From: Aphidius gifuensis
Taxonomy: Eukaryota > Arthropoda > Insecta > Hymenoptera > Braconidae
Length of the DNA stretch: 64,000 nucleotides
Assembly (NCBI RefSeq): GCF_014905175.1
Contig: NC_057790.1
Coordinates: forward strand, 18,254,469 to 18,318,468
Direction: 5' to 3'
Below the pieces are notes generated by a model that saw only the letters and a program-made list of their open reading frames with translations, did no database searches and had not been told where the DNA came from. How positions within the stretch are numbered: position 1 is the first letter of the stretch; each line of letters begins with the position of its first letter. Both the position numbers and the translations under genes were made by a program. This document shows, one piece after another, positions 38,742 to 51,435 of the stretch.

Positions 38742-40579
38742 TTATGTACTAATTGTTGCTGAAGATTTATCAGATTCAGGTTTCAGTGTGTTAGATAAAT
38801 ATTGTACTTGTTCTTCTTGAGACAATTTCATCCAAGCTTTTGAATAAATTGGAATAACAGTGTGTTTCGTTCGTGCTTCCAATTCTTTCATCAAGAGTAA
38901 CCAAAATGCACTTGGTTGTTGAAGTTTTTCAAAGTATCCATTTAGTGGTACGTACATGAAAAGTATCCTATAACAAAAAAAAAAAAAAAACAAATAAACT
39001 CTAAAAACTGAACGTAAAAGTCCATGATATAATTCTCAATATCTACTTGAGGATATTTTATTAATACTTACACTTCGCTGTCTGGAATAGGTTTTAAATC
39101 TTCAATTGTCTTGGGAAATGGTTCTTCAGCATTATTTATTGCAATTGGAGAACCATCATTTTTCCTAATCATAACATGATCAATCAAAAATCCCAAATTT
39201 GTTTTAACATTTGAAGCAATATATTGTTCACCACCAGTAATAGTCTCCAGTGCTAATTTAAGAGACTGCTCCAAGTCATCAGACGAGACAAATTGTTTGT
39301 AAGAATTAATAACTTCATCATTAGGTAAAATATCATGGTACTCTGGACACCTAGCCTTGACAATTTCATACAAAAATAAATAATTTTTTGGTATTCTTGG
39401 ATCCCCAATAAAACCAACATCAAATATTTTTTCCAAAAGTTCTGGCCAGTAACAATCTAGTACTACAAAATCAATACCAAGTTGTAACAGTAGTACATAT
39501 GGTTCATTGAGTATTTCTTTTCTAAATAAATGTTCTTTAATTTCATCCCAAATTGCTGGTTTGTAATTAGTTAATGCAAGTGCTTTTACAACATCTTGAA
39601 CCACATGATAATCTGCATCTTCAAATAGACTGATGTCTTCATCATATTTTGATGCAATATAATCAATCAATGCATGATTGGCATGTGATATCTGTGTTAT
39701 ATCACTCAAAACTTTAATGGCTACATCATAGCCCATGTCTTTTGATATTAAAGAATTAATTATATTATCAATCAAATTTTCATTGAAAAATACTTCATAA
39801 TTTGACTGTTTTTGAATGGTTTTTTTCATTATTCTATTTATCATTGCTAAAACTTCAGATGAATCTAATATATCAGTAGAATCTGCTACAATATTAATGA
39901 TTTTTGATATAACTGGTTCAAGATGTACAACTGGTATATCAAGATAAATAAATAATAATTCTCTTGCATTATCAGGTGACAAAGCTGATAGATTAAATTT
40001 GTTGAGTTTTTGAGTAAATTTTGGTATTATAGAATATGTGTCTGGCGTTTTTCTTACATATTCAAGTACATTAATAAATGTTTCAAAATCTTTTATATCA
40101 AAATTTGTATGAACACGAGTTTGAAATATAACTGGTATTTTATCTAAAAGATGCCAAACAAGAGGTGTTTTATAAGATTTTCTTAATAATATATGTAGAT
40201 ATGCTATTTGATCAAGTGATAAATAATCCATTCTTTGATTTATTCTATGTAATAATTGTTCTACAATTTCTGATGATGATGAAACTTTAAAATAATTTAA
40301 ACATTTAAATGCTTGTATTAATTTTCCTTCAGTTAAAAGATTTATATCAACTTTTAATGATCTAGTTAGTGCTTCAAATTCTGGTTTTCCAGTTACATAA
40401 GATGTTGACTGTTCTGGTCTTAAGTGATTAATTTTGTACATGTTTTCTAATTTTTGAATTGAACTTGGAGCATCTCTTTGTTCTTCATCTAAAAATGATG
40501 GTGTTCTATTTCGAGTTGCTAATCCTCGTATTGTCGATGACAATCTTATCAATCTATAAATACTTTTATTCAAAGCCAT
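38742..40579 (-). CDS. FASTK-family mitochondrial RNA-binding protein (FASTKD-like)
   Basis: Minus-strand exons 39072-40579 and 38742-38967 join (phase 2) to 577 residues. The N-terminus (MALNKSIYRLIRLSSTIRG) is basic, hydroxylated and amphipathic, as in mitochondrial presequences. The body is a helical repeat region without low complexity. The C-terminus has the family pattern: a GGEQYI..LGFLIDHVM strand-rich segment, then a RAP-like domain (about 500-560) with VPLNGYFEKL, a helix and TVIPIYSKAWMKLS. FASTK proteins process, stabilise or help translate mitochondrial transcripts. I cannot say which vertebrate FASTKD it corresponds to. An AATAAA lies 26 bases past the stop. The start codon is 580 bases from DSCC1 on the other strand. 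Confidence 0.85.
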
Positions 40580-41159
40580 TTTTTTTCTTTTGTCTTGTTG
40601 TTAATTACAATTTGATATACCTTGATTAAAAAATATAATTATTAACCTTCATAAACAGCTATATAAAATCATATTAATTTACGTCTTGAATATATTTTTA
40701 TTGAAACTTAAAAAAGTTTAAAATTACCTCAAGTTTATTTGAATTAATTTATAAATGTTGTCGTGTTAATAATTTAATTTATCAATCAAATTAATAACAA
40801 AAATTTTTAATAAACAATTTACACATGTGCTCAACTTGTTGACAAATAGAAAACGGAATCAAATGGAATAGACTGGAATGGACTGGAATGGACTGATGAA
40901 GTTCAAAATTTATCCGCAAGTCGTCGTGGCAGTTTGTGCACACGAAATGGCTGCCATGAAATTACGACGCGGGGGCAAGTTTTCTTGGTGCTGTCCTGGC
41001 GTTCGTGTGACTTCATCAGCCGGCATCAATATTGTGATCAGCATCATCATCATAACAATAATTGTTTTGAATTGCTCCGGAGTTTAGTTGTTTATTTCTG
41101 TCAAACATATTGACATATTTATTGAAATAAACAGCTTAAATCTACAGATATTTGAGACG
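40580..41159. promoter_or_regulatory. Bidirectional promoter of the FASTKD-like gene (-) and DSCC1 (+)
   Basis: This 580-base gap separates two divergent start codons. Its right half (about 40860-41080) is the most GC-rich part of the area. It holds a short tandem repeat of GGAATGGACT (three near copies, 40863-40896) and a GGCTGCCAT/ATGGC palindromic element near 40950. The frame 40878-41087 crosses this promoter and has no protein-like feature. Confidence 0.55.
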
Positions 41160-43147
41160 ATGTCAGACGCCGAAATAATTGTCGACAAAATTGCCAGGTA
41201 TGTTCATATTTTGTTAATATTATCGTGTACACTTGTTGCCGGTACGTTGAATAAAACTGTTTATTATTATTTTGACATTATTTTATTTCATTAACACTTG
41301 GTAATGTAATGAAATGCAATTATTATATTCCGTATAAATTGTCGTTAAATCTAACCTCAAATGTTATTGGCTTGGGGAAAAAAAAAAAAAAAACAAAAAA
41401 TATATAGGTATAAATGTATACACATATATAATTTGCGTACATTAACAACATTCAAGTTGAATATTAAACTAAATTTATGGAAATGTTTAACAATGTTAAT
41501 TGTTTATTTATTTTTTTAATTGTTTATTCTTTTGTTTTATTTTATTTTTTTTAATTTTTCAGCAGCTTTGATCGTACCGTTGAAGATGTTTTAGTCACCG
41601 TTGAATTGGCCGCTATTGATAAATCAGAATTAATAAATGTTTCTCAAATAATAACTGACAAACAAGAAAAACATGAAAAAAAAGTTAGACTTTTGGAGTT
41701 GGATAAACATTTGGAGTCATCAATTTTGGAAGGACAAACGTAAATATATCAATAAAATTGGTGAATTTTATATTTTGATTTGTTAATTAATTTTTTAATA
41801 TTTATATATTGTAGGCTAAAATTCAAAGGTGACAAAAATGAGCTTTTGGTACTCTGCACCAATGATAAAACATACGAGGTGAAGGATGCTGAAACATCAA
41901 ACTCCTTGATAGTCCTGCCAGATTTAAAATTATCAAATGATTTAAAAAAATACACAAACAAAGAGTGGACAATTGAAAAATCCACATCTGAGGGTATTTT
42001 TCATACGTATTTGGAGGTAAATATTATTGACGTTTAATTTAAATTGTTAAACAACAATTATCTTCAATGTAATGCTTTATCATTCAGGTTCGTGAATGTA
42101 AACCAAAATTGGGAAATTTATTATCCCTGTTGACTCCATCATCATTCAATGGTCCTGAGTATGAAAAAACAATTGATAAATCAACCCTTTGTAACTGGGA
42201 TAAATTAGCCAGTAGCATACAAGCCAGTGATGAAGAAATTAAGGAAGCATTGTCACGACACATGGTGGTTGAAATAAATGGTACTTACTAGATAATTTGT
42301 ATTTTCTTTTTAAATTGACAATTAATTTTTATATGGTATTTTTATTAATATTTTGTATCTGTTTTATTCATAGGATATTATCGTATGATTGGATTAAATT
42401 ATGAAACTCAGTTACTCATGTTGTTGGCCCAAGTGATGGACAGCAATTCATGGGAAATTGATGAAATTGATAAAGGTGAAACATACGATGAACTCAAAGA
42501 TCTCATACCAAAAGAAGTATTTGATCTTGTTTTTCATAAGTATGCCAAAGTTAGTGCTAAAAATGGATTTATTAAAACTAAAAATGATGAACCATTGTAC
42601 GAGTATGATCATGAAAAATTCTGTAGAGTTTGTGCACAAGCAATTCTCATAGCATCACCTGTAACTGAGTATCAAGATTTTATGGAAACTTGGAATTCAT
42701 CAACACCAGATAGTAAGTATTTATAATATTTAAATACTCTACAATTAATAATTTCAACAAATTATTAACATCTTGTTTTATTTAAATTAAAGATATCATA
42801 CCAAAAGAAGAATACTTGAGTGGTCTTGCATTGATTAAAACTAATCCTAAAAATGGAAAAAAAGAAGTTATATCATATCCGGAAATTAATTTACCTGATA
42901 ATATCATAGCAAGATTCAAGGATCTTTTTAGTGTCCAAGCAAAGTGGACTGTTGAACAAATAACTCCTTATATTGCGTAAGTATATCAATAATAATAATA
43001 ATAATACATTATTAATTTTTAATTAAATAATTGTGTTACAGCCCATTGGCAACCCCGTCTGTAAATGTCAGTGCACTTTTAACAAAATATGCAAGACCAT
43101 CAATGGTAAATGGAGTCAAGTGTTACAGTTCAAAGCATGGAAAATAA
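41160..43147 (+). CDS. DSCC1: Sister chromatid cohesion protein DCC1
   Basis: Exons 41160-41197, 41563-41739, 41815-42016, 42088-42280, 42374-42712, 42793-42976 and 43042-43147 give 412 residues in frame (human DCC1 has 393). DCC1-family landmarks are TLKFKGDKNELLVLCT near residue 70, the LVLPDLKL-like strand, the repeated winged-helix C-terminal half with INGYYRMIG, and the terminal LPDNIIARFKDLFSVQAKWT..QITPYI, LLTKYARPS and CYSSKHGK. DCC1 joins CTF8 and CTF18-RFC, which loads PCNA at replication forks and supports cohesion in the nucleus. The first intron ends in a tandem CAGCAG acceptor, so one serine may be optional. The stop codon overlaps an AATAAA (43143-43148), and another lies about 50 bases on. 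Confidence 0.95.
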
Positions 43148-46100
43148 ATAATTCTTCAAATGACATCCTTAAAGGTTCGTCAAATATACATTTAAATAAA
43201 TTTTTTTTTAAATTTAATATTAATGAATATTTGATAATAACTTCCGTTTGAATATTATTAATATCGCTAGTAATTAACAATCTCATAATGATAATCAAAT
43301 TAAATTATGAGTATTAAACTATTCGTATCAAATATCACGATTGGCATAATCAATCACTAAAACTTCAATTCACCTCAATTGAGATTTTCGTATTACCATA
43401 AAATACTGAATTATTAATGACATTCTCGATAGCCCTCAATTTAATTCCAGACACTCATGCATATGTATACAAATCTCTCTTTCTCCTCCAATTATCAAAG
43501 AATCAATTTATTCAATTTCCGACCAATCAATTTCCGTAATTTTTTTAAATTTAATTCTCGCAAAAGCAAATAATTATTTAAAGTTAATCCATCGGTTTTG
43601 TCATATTATTTGCCATAAAAAATTCATACGTTGAAGAGAATAAATTATATTAGTCATTTCATTTGATTTATATCTAAATTTTCATTTAGCGAACAGTAAC
43701 ACAATTCATAGACACTATTTTATTGATAATTTTATTCATCTTTTCGTGTTAAAATTACAGTTTTATTATTAACAAACATTTTCATTTAACAAAATTATTT
43801 TTATCAAGTAATTAACATTGTTAATAATATAAATTAAATAAAGTACGTTATTTATTATTTTAATATATTCAAATAACAAAATAGTTTTGGCTAAATGATT
43901 TTGGCATAGCATATAATATGTCACTTGAATTGTGTTTATTTCTTTGATCTGTGAAAATTACGATTGTTATATGTGAGCATTGAGGCGTTGATTTAGCATA
44001 ATATACGATCAACGGATTACATATACCTTTGTCTACTTGTTTTCATCTCTATTTTCTTTCTCTTTTACCCTGTTATCCTCAGTATTGAATTTAATGGCAT
44101 AGTACATGTGACAGCCAAGGTCTTCCATCTCACTGACCTGTCGTATAAATCATGGACCGTGTATGCACATTCGCATTTTGTGCCATTTATAAGGCTCAAC
44201 GTTGATGAGCCAAATAGATGTTTTTTATTATTATTATATTTTTATTTTACCCCTTGCCTCATCTCATCGTAATTTTAACTACCTTTTTGCGTTTTACATA
44301 TCGTCACCAACAGACCAATTCAATTTGCTATTGAATATCGTAATTATATGTATAATAATTTTACAAAATGTCAAATCAACATTGTTGAATTGACTATGAT
44401 TAATTGGCACTTAATGGATTTATCTATATAATTATAAAACATAATATAACTAAACGTCAATTTTCATAATTAACATATCTTTTTTTTTTTTAATTTAAAT
44501 ATTTCTATTTGACAATAATTGAGAATAAAATAAAAAAAAACAAAAAAAACAATGATAAATGTGTTTAAAAATAATTTTAAGATTTTATTTAAGCTAGAAT
44601 GTATTTTTATTTGAGATATTTTTTGAGATAAATTTAAAATTTAATTGAATACTGTGGTAGTCATTTTACATATCATGATTAATATAGTTTGACTATGCAA
44701 AAGCTTAAAGATGAATCAAAATCATCAGCGTAGAATTTTAATTTATATAAGTAAATATTTTTCTGACATATACCTTTTGCACATTGTCGTGTTGAAATTT
44801 ACAGAATTTACTCTCATTTTTCAAGCTTAACAAATTAGAGGGATTTTTTAGAGAATGATATATTATACTGGGTTTTTATTTTTTTTTTTAATCTACTTAT
44901 TTTTTATTTTTTTAAACATCTTGGCATGGGGTATGTGGGTTTGATACAAAAATAGCTTGGACAGAGGGTCCATGTGAAGTTGAGTGAATGATGCAGCTAT
45001 TCGGTTTAATGCATTGCAGGAGGCGAAAGTCACGTAATGTCATTACTAATGTTTCATGTCATTTATTGTTTAAGTTAACTTTCACTTATACACTTTCGAA
45101 ATCTTATTGTCGAAATTATTAAGCACACGCATTTAATATTATTATTTACTTTTCAAATTTTATTTTTTTCAACGTATTAAGTTGTCTCGTCTCTTTCTTG
45201 ATGTATGTCAGGTTAACTAATTAAAAAAATATTTTAAAAATGAAATAAATTCATTATTTTTAATTATGATATTAAAACGAAAAAAAAAATAAATTATATC
45301 CTGTTATTTTTTCTTTGACTCGTGATTATATGAAAAATTGGTTGAATTTTAAACATCAAATTGTATTTTCATTAATTCAATGACTTTAAAACTTTTTTTT
45401 TTAATATTTATTTATTTTGATGTATCCAACTGGGAATTTAACGCCATTAAATTTTTACGTTTATTAAAAAATATAAGTAGACCTGTTTTCTTTCTTCTCG
45501 ATAAATGTTTATTTAATAACATTTTAATATTTATGACAGTTTTAATATGCAAAAAAACAAAAAATTAAAACAGTAAAATACGTATATATATATATATTTT
45601 TTTTTTTTTATAAACATTACTCGAGTTCGTAGAAGTTAAAATTATGTATACGAACATGTTTCTCCTCGTTGGAGGGATTTTTATAAAAACTTAAAGAAGC
45701 GTCAACATGTTGAATATATATATCGTTTTTTTTTTTTCATATTTTGTCGAGTTAATTGATGTGTTGTCATTAATAATGATAATGTCATGAGAATCTTGGA
45801 TAAATTTGAACTACTTTATATTTATATTTATTTCAACTTTTAAATGTCTTTTTTTTTTCGTTTTTTTTTTTCGAAATCCTACTGTGCAAGCATACTGAAT
45901 AATTTATAAAAATTCTACGTGTGGGCAAGTCTGATTTTGTAGGCACAAAAATTTATCCATGGGTCCGTTGAAAGTTTAAACGAATAATGCCGCAACGATA
46001 AGCGAAAAAAATAAAATATTTGAAAGAAATGGACACACGAAAACGATCGTTTTTATAATTAGGCTAAGAAAACGAATTGCGACTGACATCCATATCGACT

Positions 46101-49100
46101 ACCTTAACTCAAAACCTTAACTAACGAGCCTACGTTCCATTCGATCGGCCACAAATAAATCTTCAACTCCAGGATATATCTCTACCATTATCGTAAATCT
46201 TCCAACCATCGCCGCTGCTGGAAGTCTGCTCTCCGTGTGTGTGTGTGTGTGTATATGCAGTGCTTTGATTTTTTTTTTTTTTTTTTTATCTCATTTTATT
46301 ATTTTACCTTTTTTTTTTGTCCATATTTCAAATGGGGTTCTTTAAACTTTCATGTATGATCAGTATGAATCTTTCGTGGAGCTATTTACATCCATCATAA
46401 ATCATGTTTTACGCGTGGAGCATTAAAATGGCACGTTTAACGTCACACACAGATCTTTAAAATGTCTGCATTTAATTTCATTTGTAAATTAAAAATATTG
46501 ATGATCAAAAAAACTCATAAATATTTATATGAATATATTTCATTTTATTTTTTTATGCATATATATATAAAAATAATTATCAATAATGATTAAATTTAAA
46601 AGTTTATTGACATTTATATGTGTGATAATTAAAGCTGGTTAAAAATAAAAAATAAATAAATAAATTAGAAAATAAAAAGGTTAAAAAGATTATTAAAGCG
46701 CAGTAAGATTAACAAGCAGTATATGCAATCAGTGAAAACCCACGTATGGTCATCAAAACCGACCCTCCTCAAATGAACATTGATTGTACAACATCAATTA
46801 AACTGTGTTGACCGTTGAGAGGTATATAATATAACAGAGGATAGTACCATGTAAATCAGCCCCTGTATCAAAACATCACACATTATGTAAACATATATAA
46901 TATAATAGAAACATGAGCATTTATATTGGATATCCAATATAGAAGACCGCATCAAATGACATTTTCATACTCACTTTTTGTACATTAATTAGTTTTAAAA
47001 GGCGTAACAAAGCCCACTCAATTGTGACAACAAGGGTTATTGTTTTCTATTTAATTACATATATAAATTTATCAACACTTTGTGAACTATCAAAGAATAA
47101 CATCAAGGAGTTATTTTTAAATTGTTTAACAGAAAATTTTGTTACTGACAGATCATTATATACCTTGATTTTCTCTTTGTATATATATATTTTTTTTTTG
47201 ATATAGTAATAAACGTGTGCGTGCACGTCTCTTTAAGCCTAGAGGGTGCATATTTTTTATCTTCAACAATTTTTACTCGTTCATATAGCCAGAACTAATT
47301 CACGAGCACAAACCTTTTTGTGTAAATATATAATATTCAAGCGTGTATATTAATTATATATAATATAAATTTTAAAATTATTTCTCACTGTATTTTACAT
47401 CATGCATGTACATCATTTTGATCACCTTTTTTTTTTTATATACATCAGACAAATGGCATTTTATTTTATAAAATAAACTTGCTAATTTAACGAATAATAT
47501 TCATCAGTATACGCTTGAATATTATTATTATTTTGGAATAAGTAATTTTATTTCTATATACATACACCTGCGGGATATTTACATTTGTAAATTGTGTATC
47601 CTTTTGAAAGATAATGCATGTGTTGTTTGTGTGCTATTTAATATAATTAATGTGCAAAAATTTTACATATATATTTATACATACAATGAGATCACTAATT
47701 ATTATTAGCTTAATAAATTAATACTCTTCTATGAAGTAGAGTCAATTAATTGATTTACATGAATGAGTTTTTTTTTTTGCAAATAATTAATTGAGTTTAA
47801 TTAAAATATTTCAATGGTGTCAATTGTCTGGGTCAAGTCATCAGATTGAATTTTAATCAAGTTATAAAATTATTTTGAGATAAATTCATTTATAAATGAA
47901 TTTTTGAATGACAATTTTTTTTTAAATTATTTTAATTAACAACTTTTTACTAAAATACTAATTTATTTAATGAAAAAAAATGACAATTATTAATGTGTCT
48001 AGAATTAAATGAAAATTGATGTTATATAAATAAATTAATTGGCTAAAAACTAGCATGAGAATCAATTATTCAATTTATAATTTTTAAACTCTGGATAGAA
48101 ATCGTTGTTGTTGATACTTTTGATCATTTTTCGATTTGATATTTCAAAAGATGGCGCCATCAATTCCATTTTAAATATTTATATAATTTTTTTGCGAATA
48201 ATATATTGTAAATTCCAAAATTTATTTCTCAATCAGCCAACCAATATAATTATATGTCACAATTGATTTATAATTTTATTATTTATATCATTTCGTAATG
48301 TACAATTATCATTTTGCATCATCAAATCGTATATAATTATTTTATTGATATGTGTCAATTTTATTTCTTGATAAATATAATTTTAATAACATGTCATCGT
48401 ATTTTATCATACAGTAAAATAAATTAAACACATATTATTATTATTTTTAATAGAATTAAATACTACTATTTCAATTTGAAATATATATTTCGAATGTAAT
48501 TGCTTGTTGCAGTTTATTTTTTTATTAACATATTGGTATTTTTTTTTAAACAGTAAAGTCATAATTTTGTTTATATTACGTCGTGTATTATATTCATTTA
48601 AATAAAAGTTTGTGTATTGGATCTAGTTGGTCGGGGCGTGAACACGTTTAGACGTCGCGTTTTGTAGTTCATACCGATTATTCACACGCCAACTATGCTC
48701 GAGGCTGTCACCGGTTTCCAGAGGGCAAACCTCATGATTTACGACTGACATGTATGCTAGAAAATTACATGAAAATTTCACATCTTTATGAATATTATAA
48801 TCATATACTTAACAATTTAAAAATATAAAAATAAACAAGTCAAATGAATATTGTTTAAATATATATTTTTCGCCGAAATATACATTTATTAAATAAATAT
48901 TTTTAAATGCAATAGACATATCAAAATCAATTGATATAAATTAAAATAATAATAACTAAATAGATAAATATTTTTTAAACAATTTAAACTAAAAAAAAAA
49001 GCAAATAACATATTCACTTGTGTGATATAGAGCTTGTATATGTGTAATACACGTTTATGAACTTGGACGCCCATATAGAGTTGACAGTATACAAGATTTA

Positions 49101-50339
49101 TGATACTATAAAATATCATTTGTATTTTACGTCGATGTTGGAAAGGAGGAGGAAAAGTGAAGGGTATGAAGTATATGTTGAGGTGATCGGAGCAAAATAT
49201 AGTTTATAGTGGACAAGTTGATTAATGTACTGGTCTCACTGAAAACGATGAATAACCAACATCAATCTGCAAAGGAAGTTTACATACACACATACAAATA
49301 TAAAATATACATGCAAAGATGTCATATAAATATATATATTTACAATAATATTTCCATGTATATAATATATATATATTCACAGCGAGTAAACGTGCCCCCG
49401 TGGTGTTGATAAATCGCCTAGATTGAGCTCACGCCGTGATACAATCGGTCACCTCACCCACGATTCAATCGTACTGACACGATATGTATTTATATATGTA
49501 CAACTTGAGATGATCATGCTCAAATTGCATATGTAATAATATAACTATGCTTAATATGCAAATGTATATATGTACGTGTCTTCTTGTTGACGTAATTGTC
49601 AGCATTAAACATCAAATTTATTACCAACAAGTATAGCATTAGATACACCAGTGACATTTATTCATAAATTGTTTTTTTTTTTTTTTTTTTTATTTATGAC
49701 ATTGTTGCAGTTTTCATTTATTTTTATCACGCAATATAAATTTTCAATATTTATTAATATAATGCTGAATTATATATGAATGTTTTTAAGTGGCTGTAAA
49801 TTGTATGTATATGTAATTTATCCATCATTTATATTTGTCGAATCGAGACATATAATATGTATGCATGCCAATTGATTTTTTTCCAATTTTCATTGACATA
49901 CTTTTTTTTTTTATTTTTTAATTTAAATTATAAAGTGATTTTTTTTTTTATTCCTTTTTTTTTGTGCTTTTTTTTTCACCATGTTTAATGAGCTGATGAA
50001 AAATTTTTGCAATTTTAACTGGTAAATTTTTAACGAGATAATTTAAATGCAAAATAAACTAGCAATTTATATAAACATTCAGGTTATATATTAATTTTTT
50101 AACAAAAAAAAAAAGGAGTAAAAAAAAAACATCTGTCTATATATGTTGAAATATATGAGAGGTAATTTGTTTTTTTTTTTTTTTATTGATGAGTGAGTGT
50201 TGGTTGACAGCTTGATGAAAATATAAATAAATAAAAAAATATATAAACAATTAAATATAAGTAAATAAATTGATAAACAACATATTAATAAACGTTTCGA
50301 AATGGATCCATTAAAAAATTAATTCAGAGATAAATTTTA
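43148..50339. other. 7.2 kb without a recognisable gene
   Basis: No exon was identified on either strand. GC-richer islands lie at about 43985-44215, 44925-45030, 45950-46260, 46730-46860 and 48620-48750. A (GT)9 microsatellite sits at about 46235-46252. A perfect 12 bp palindrome, GATGGCGCCATC, is at 48150-48161. Listed open frames are short, AT-driven and mostly hydrophobic by composition. The stretch may be intergenic or the intron of a gene that extends past the window. Confidence 0.5.
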
Positions 50340-51435
50340 TATTTATAGTTTTTGTATGATTATATTATTAATGAATATATTTTTTTGAATTACTGTTGCA
50401 GATAACTCTTCAATGGGACACCGCCAACAATATCAATTTAAAATTTTCATCATCACTGCAATAATGGTGAGTTTAAAAATTAACATTTATCTATTTTATT
50501 CATTTCTTCAGATGATTATGTAATCCTTCGTATGATTTTAAAATATTGCGTTTGTTTAGGGGGGATATAATTATTCAATTTTTTTGAATTTAGATTTATT
50601 TAAAATTCTAAATTTAAATCCAAATTAAAGATAGCAAGGTGTGCGTGCGTGCGTGCAGTAATGTTGACAATCGTGTGTTCATCATGTGGGATCATATTTT
50701 TTCATTGGAAAATAGATTTCACATGGTGTAAGAAATAAAAAAAAAAAAAAAAAAAATACCTATTAAAAAATTAATTTCGAGATGGGATTATACATACTGT
50801 CGAAAAGTTAGTTTATTTTTTATGTATTAATAAAAGAGACCACTCAGAATACCCAACTTCCCAGGCCTCTTGCACATAATGCAAAAGGTGAACGATCATC
50901 GATGACTGGAGAGTCCAACCAAAAAATTGGTCTCTCAAGTCGTCCTCACGCTCAGGGAAGAGGGTTATGCCTCTTCATCATGGCTGCATCAACTCAACTG
51001 TTAAGTAGAGAGAATGTGAAGATATACTACAGAAATGATCCTGTGAAGTATGATCTTAGTTTGTTCAGCAGAAAATAGGAGATTGTATCTAACTTGAAAT
51101 GATATTTTGCCTACGAAAAAATTTAAAAATTATTAGACATCTCGTGGTAGATTAGAAAACTAGGAATAGAAGAAATAGAAAAGTAAATAGAAAAAAAAAA
51201 ATTAGACATAGTCCATCGCCCGTAAGAGAATTTAGGCTCGTGCCAACCTAAGGCTAAGGCTACCCCCCAGGGCCATTGTTTTCCCGTTCGAAATTTTGCG
51301 ACTTTTCCCCGTAAGATATAAACCATATAATTTTTTATTTATTAATAATTATTTTGCATATATTAATTGAACAATAACAAATGCATTTTATCAACATACT
51401 TTATGAATCAGCGTTATCTCAAAAAATGAGTAAAA
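50340..51435 (+). repeat. Segmental duplication, copy 1 (~1.1 kb)
   Basis: This segment matches 57660-58737 in the same orientation, about 7.3 kb away, at well over 90% identity by eye. The left edge is near TTTTATA..TTATAGTTTTTG and the right edge near ATGAATCAG..ATCTCAAAAAAT. The two copies are essentially identical over the signal-peptide-like exon region and differ at one base in ~260 over the core (about 50805-51065), but carry a dozen or more differences in the ~300 bases between. The right third holds a GC-rich patch (51205-51310) with TTAGG..CCTAA dyads. No terminal inverted repeats or target duplication were found. Confidence 0.9.
50413..51078 (+). CDS. Candidate small two-exon secreted protein (copy 1)
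   Basis: Exon 1 (coding 50413-50466) starts with ATG after a TTGCAG acceptor at 50395-50400 and ends at ATG|GTGAGT. It encodes 18 residues, MGHRQQYQFKIFIITAIM, with the polar-then-hydrophobic layout of a signal peptide. A phase-0 acceptor (AAAAGAG|ACC) at 50839 opens a second exon that stays open for 79 codons to TAG at 51076-51078, giving 97 residues in all. The second part has balanced composition (for example LPRPLAHNAKGERSS, ENVKIYYRNDPVKYDLS) in DNA that is otherwise AT-rich. I recognise no family. The acceptor is weak, and a noncoding structured RNA or the first exon of a larger gene remain possible. Confidence 0.35.

Noticed and set aside
40878..41087. 69-codon plus-strand frame before DSCC1
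   Set aside because: Lies in the GC-rich bidirectional promoter and ends before the DSCC1 start; no protein-like features.
51123..51326. 67-codon minus-strand frame in duplication copy 1
   Set aside because: Only its first part is shared with copy 2, the rest depends on an A run that differs in length, and no family is recognised.
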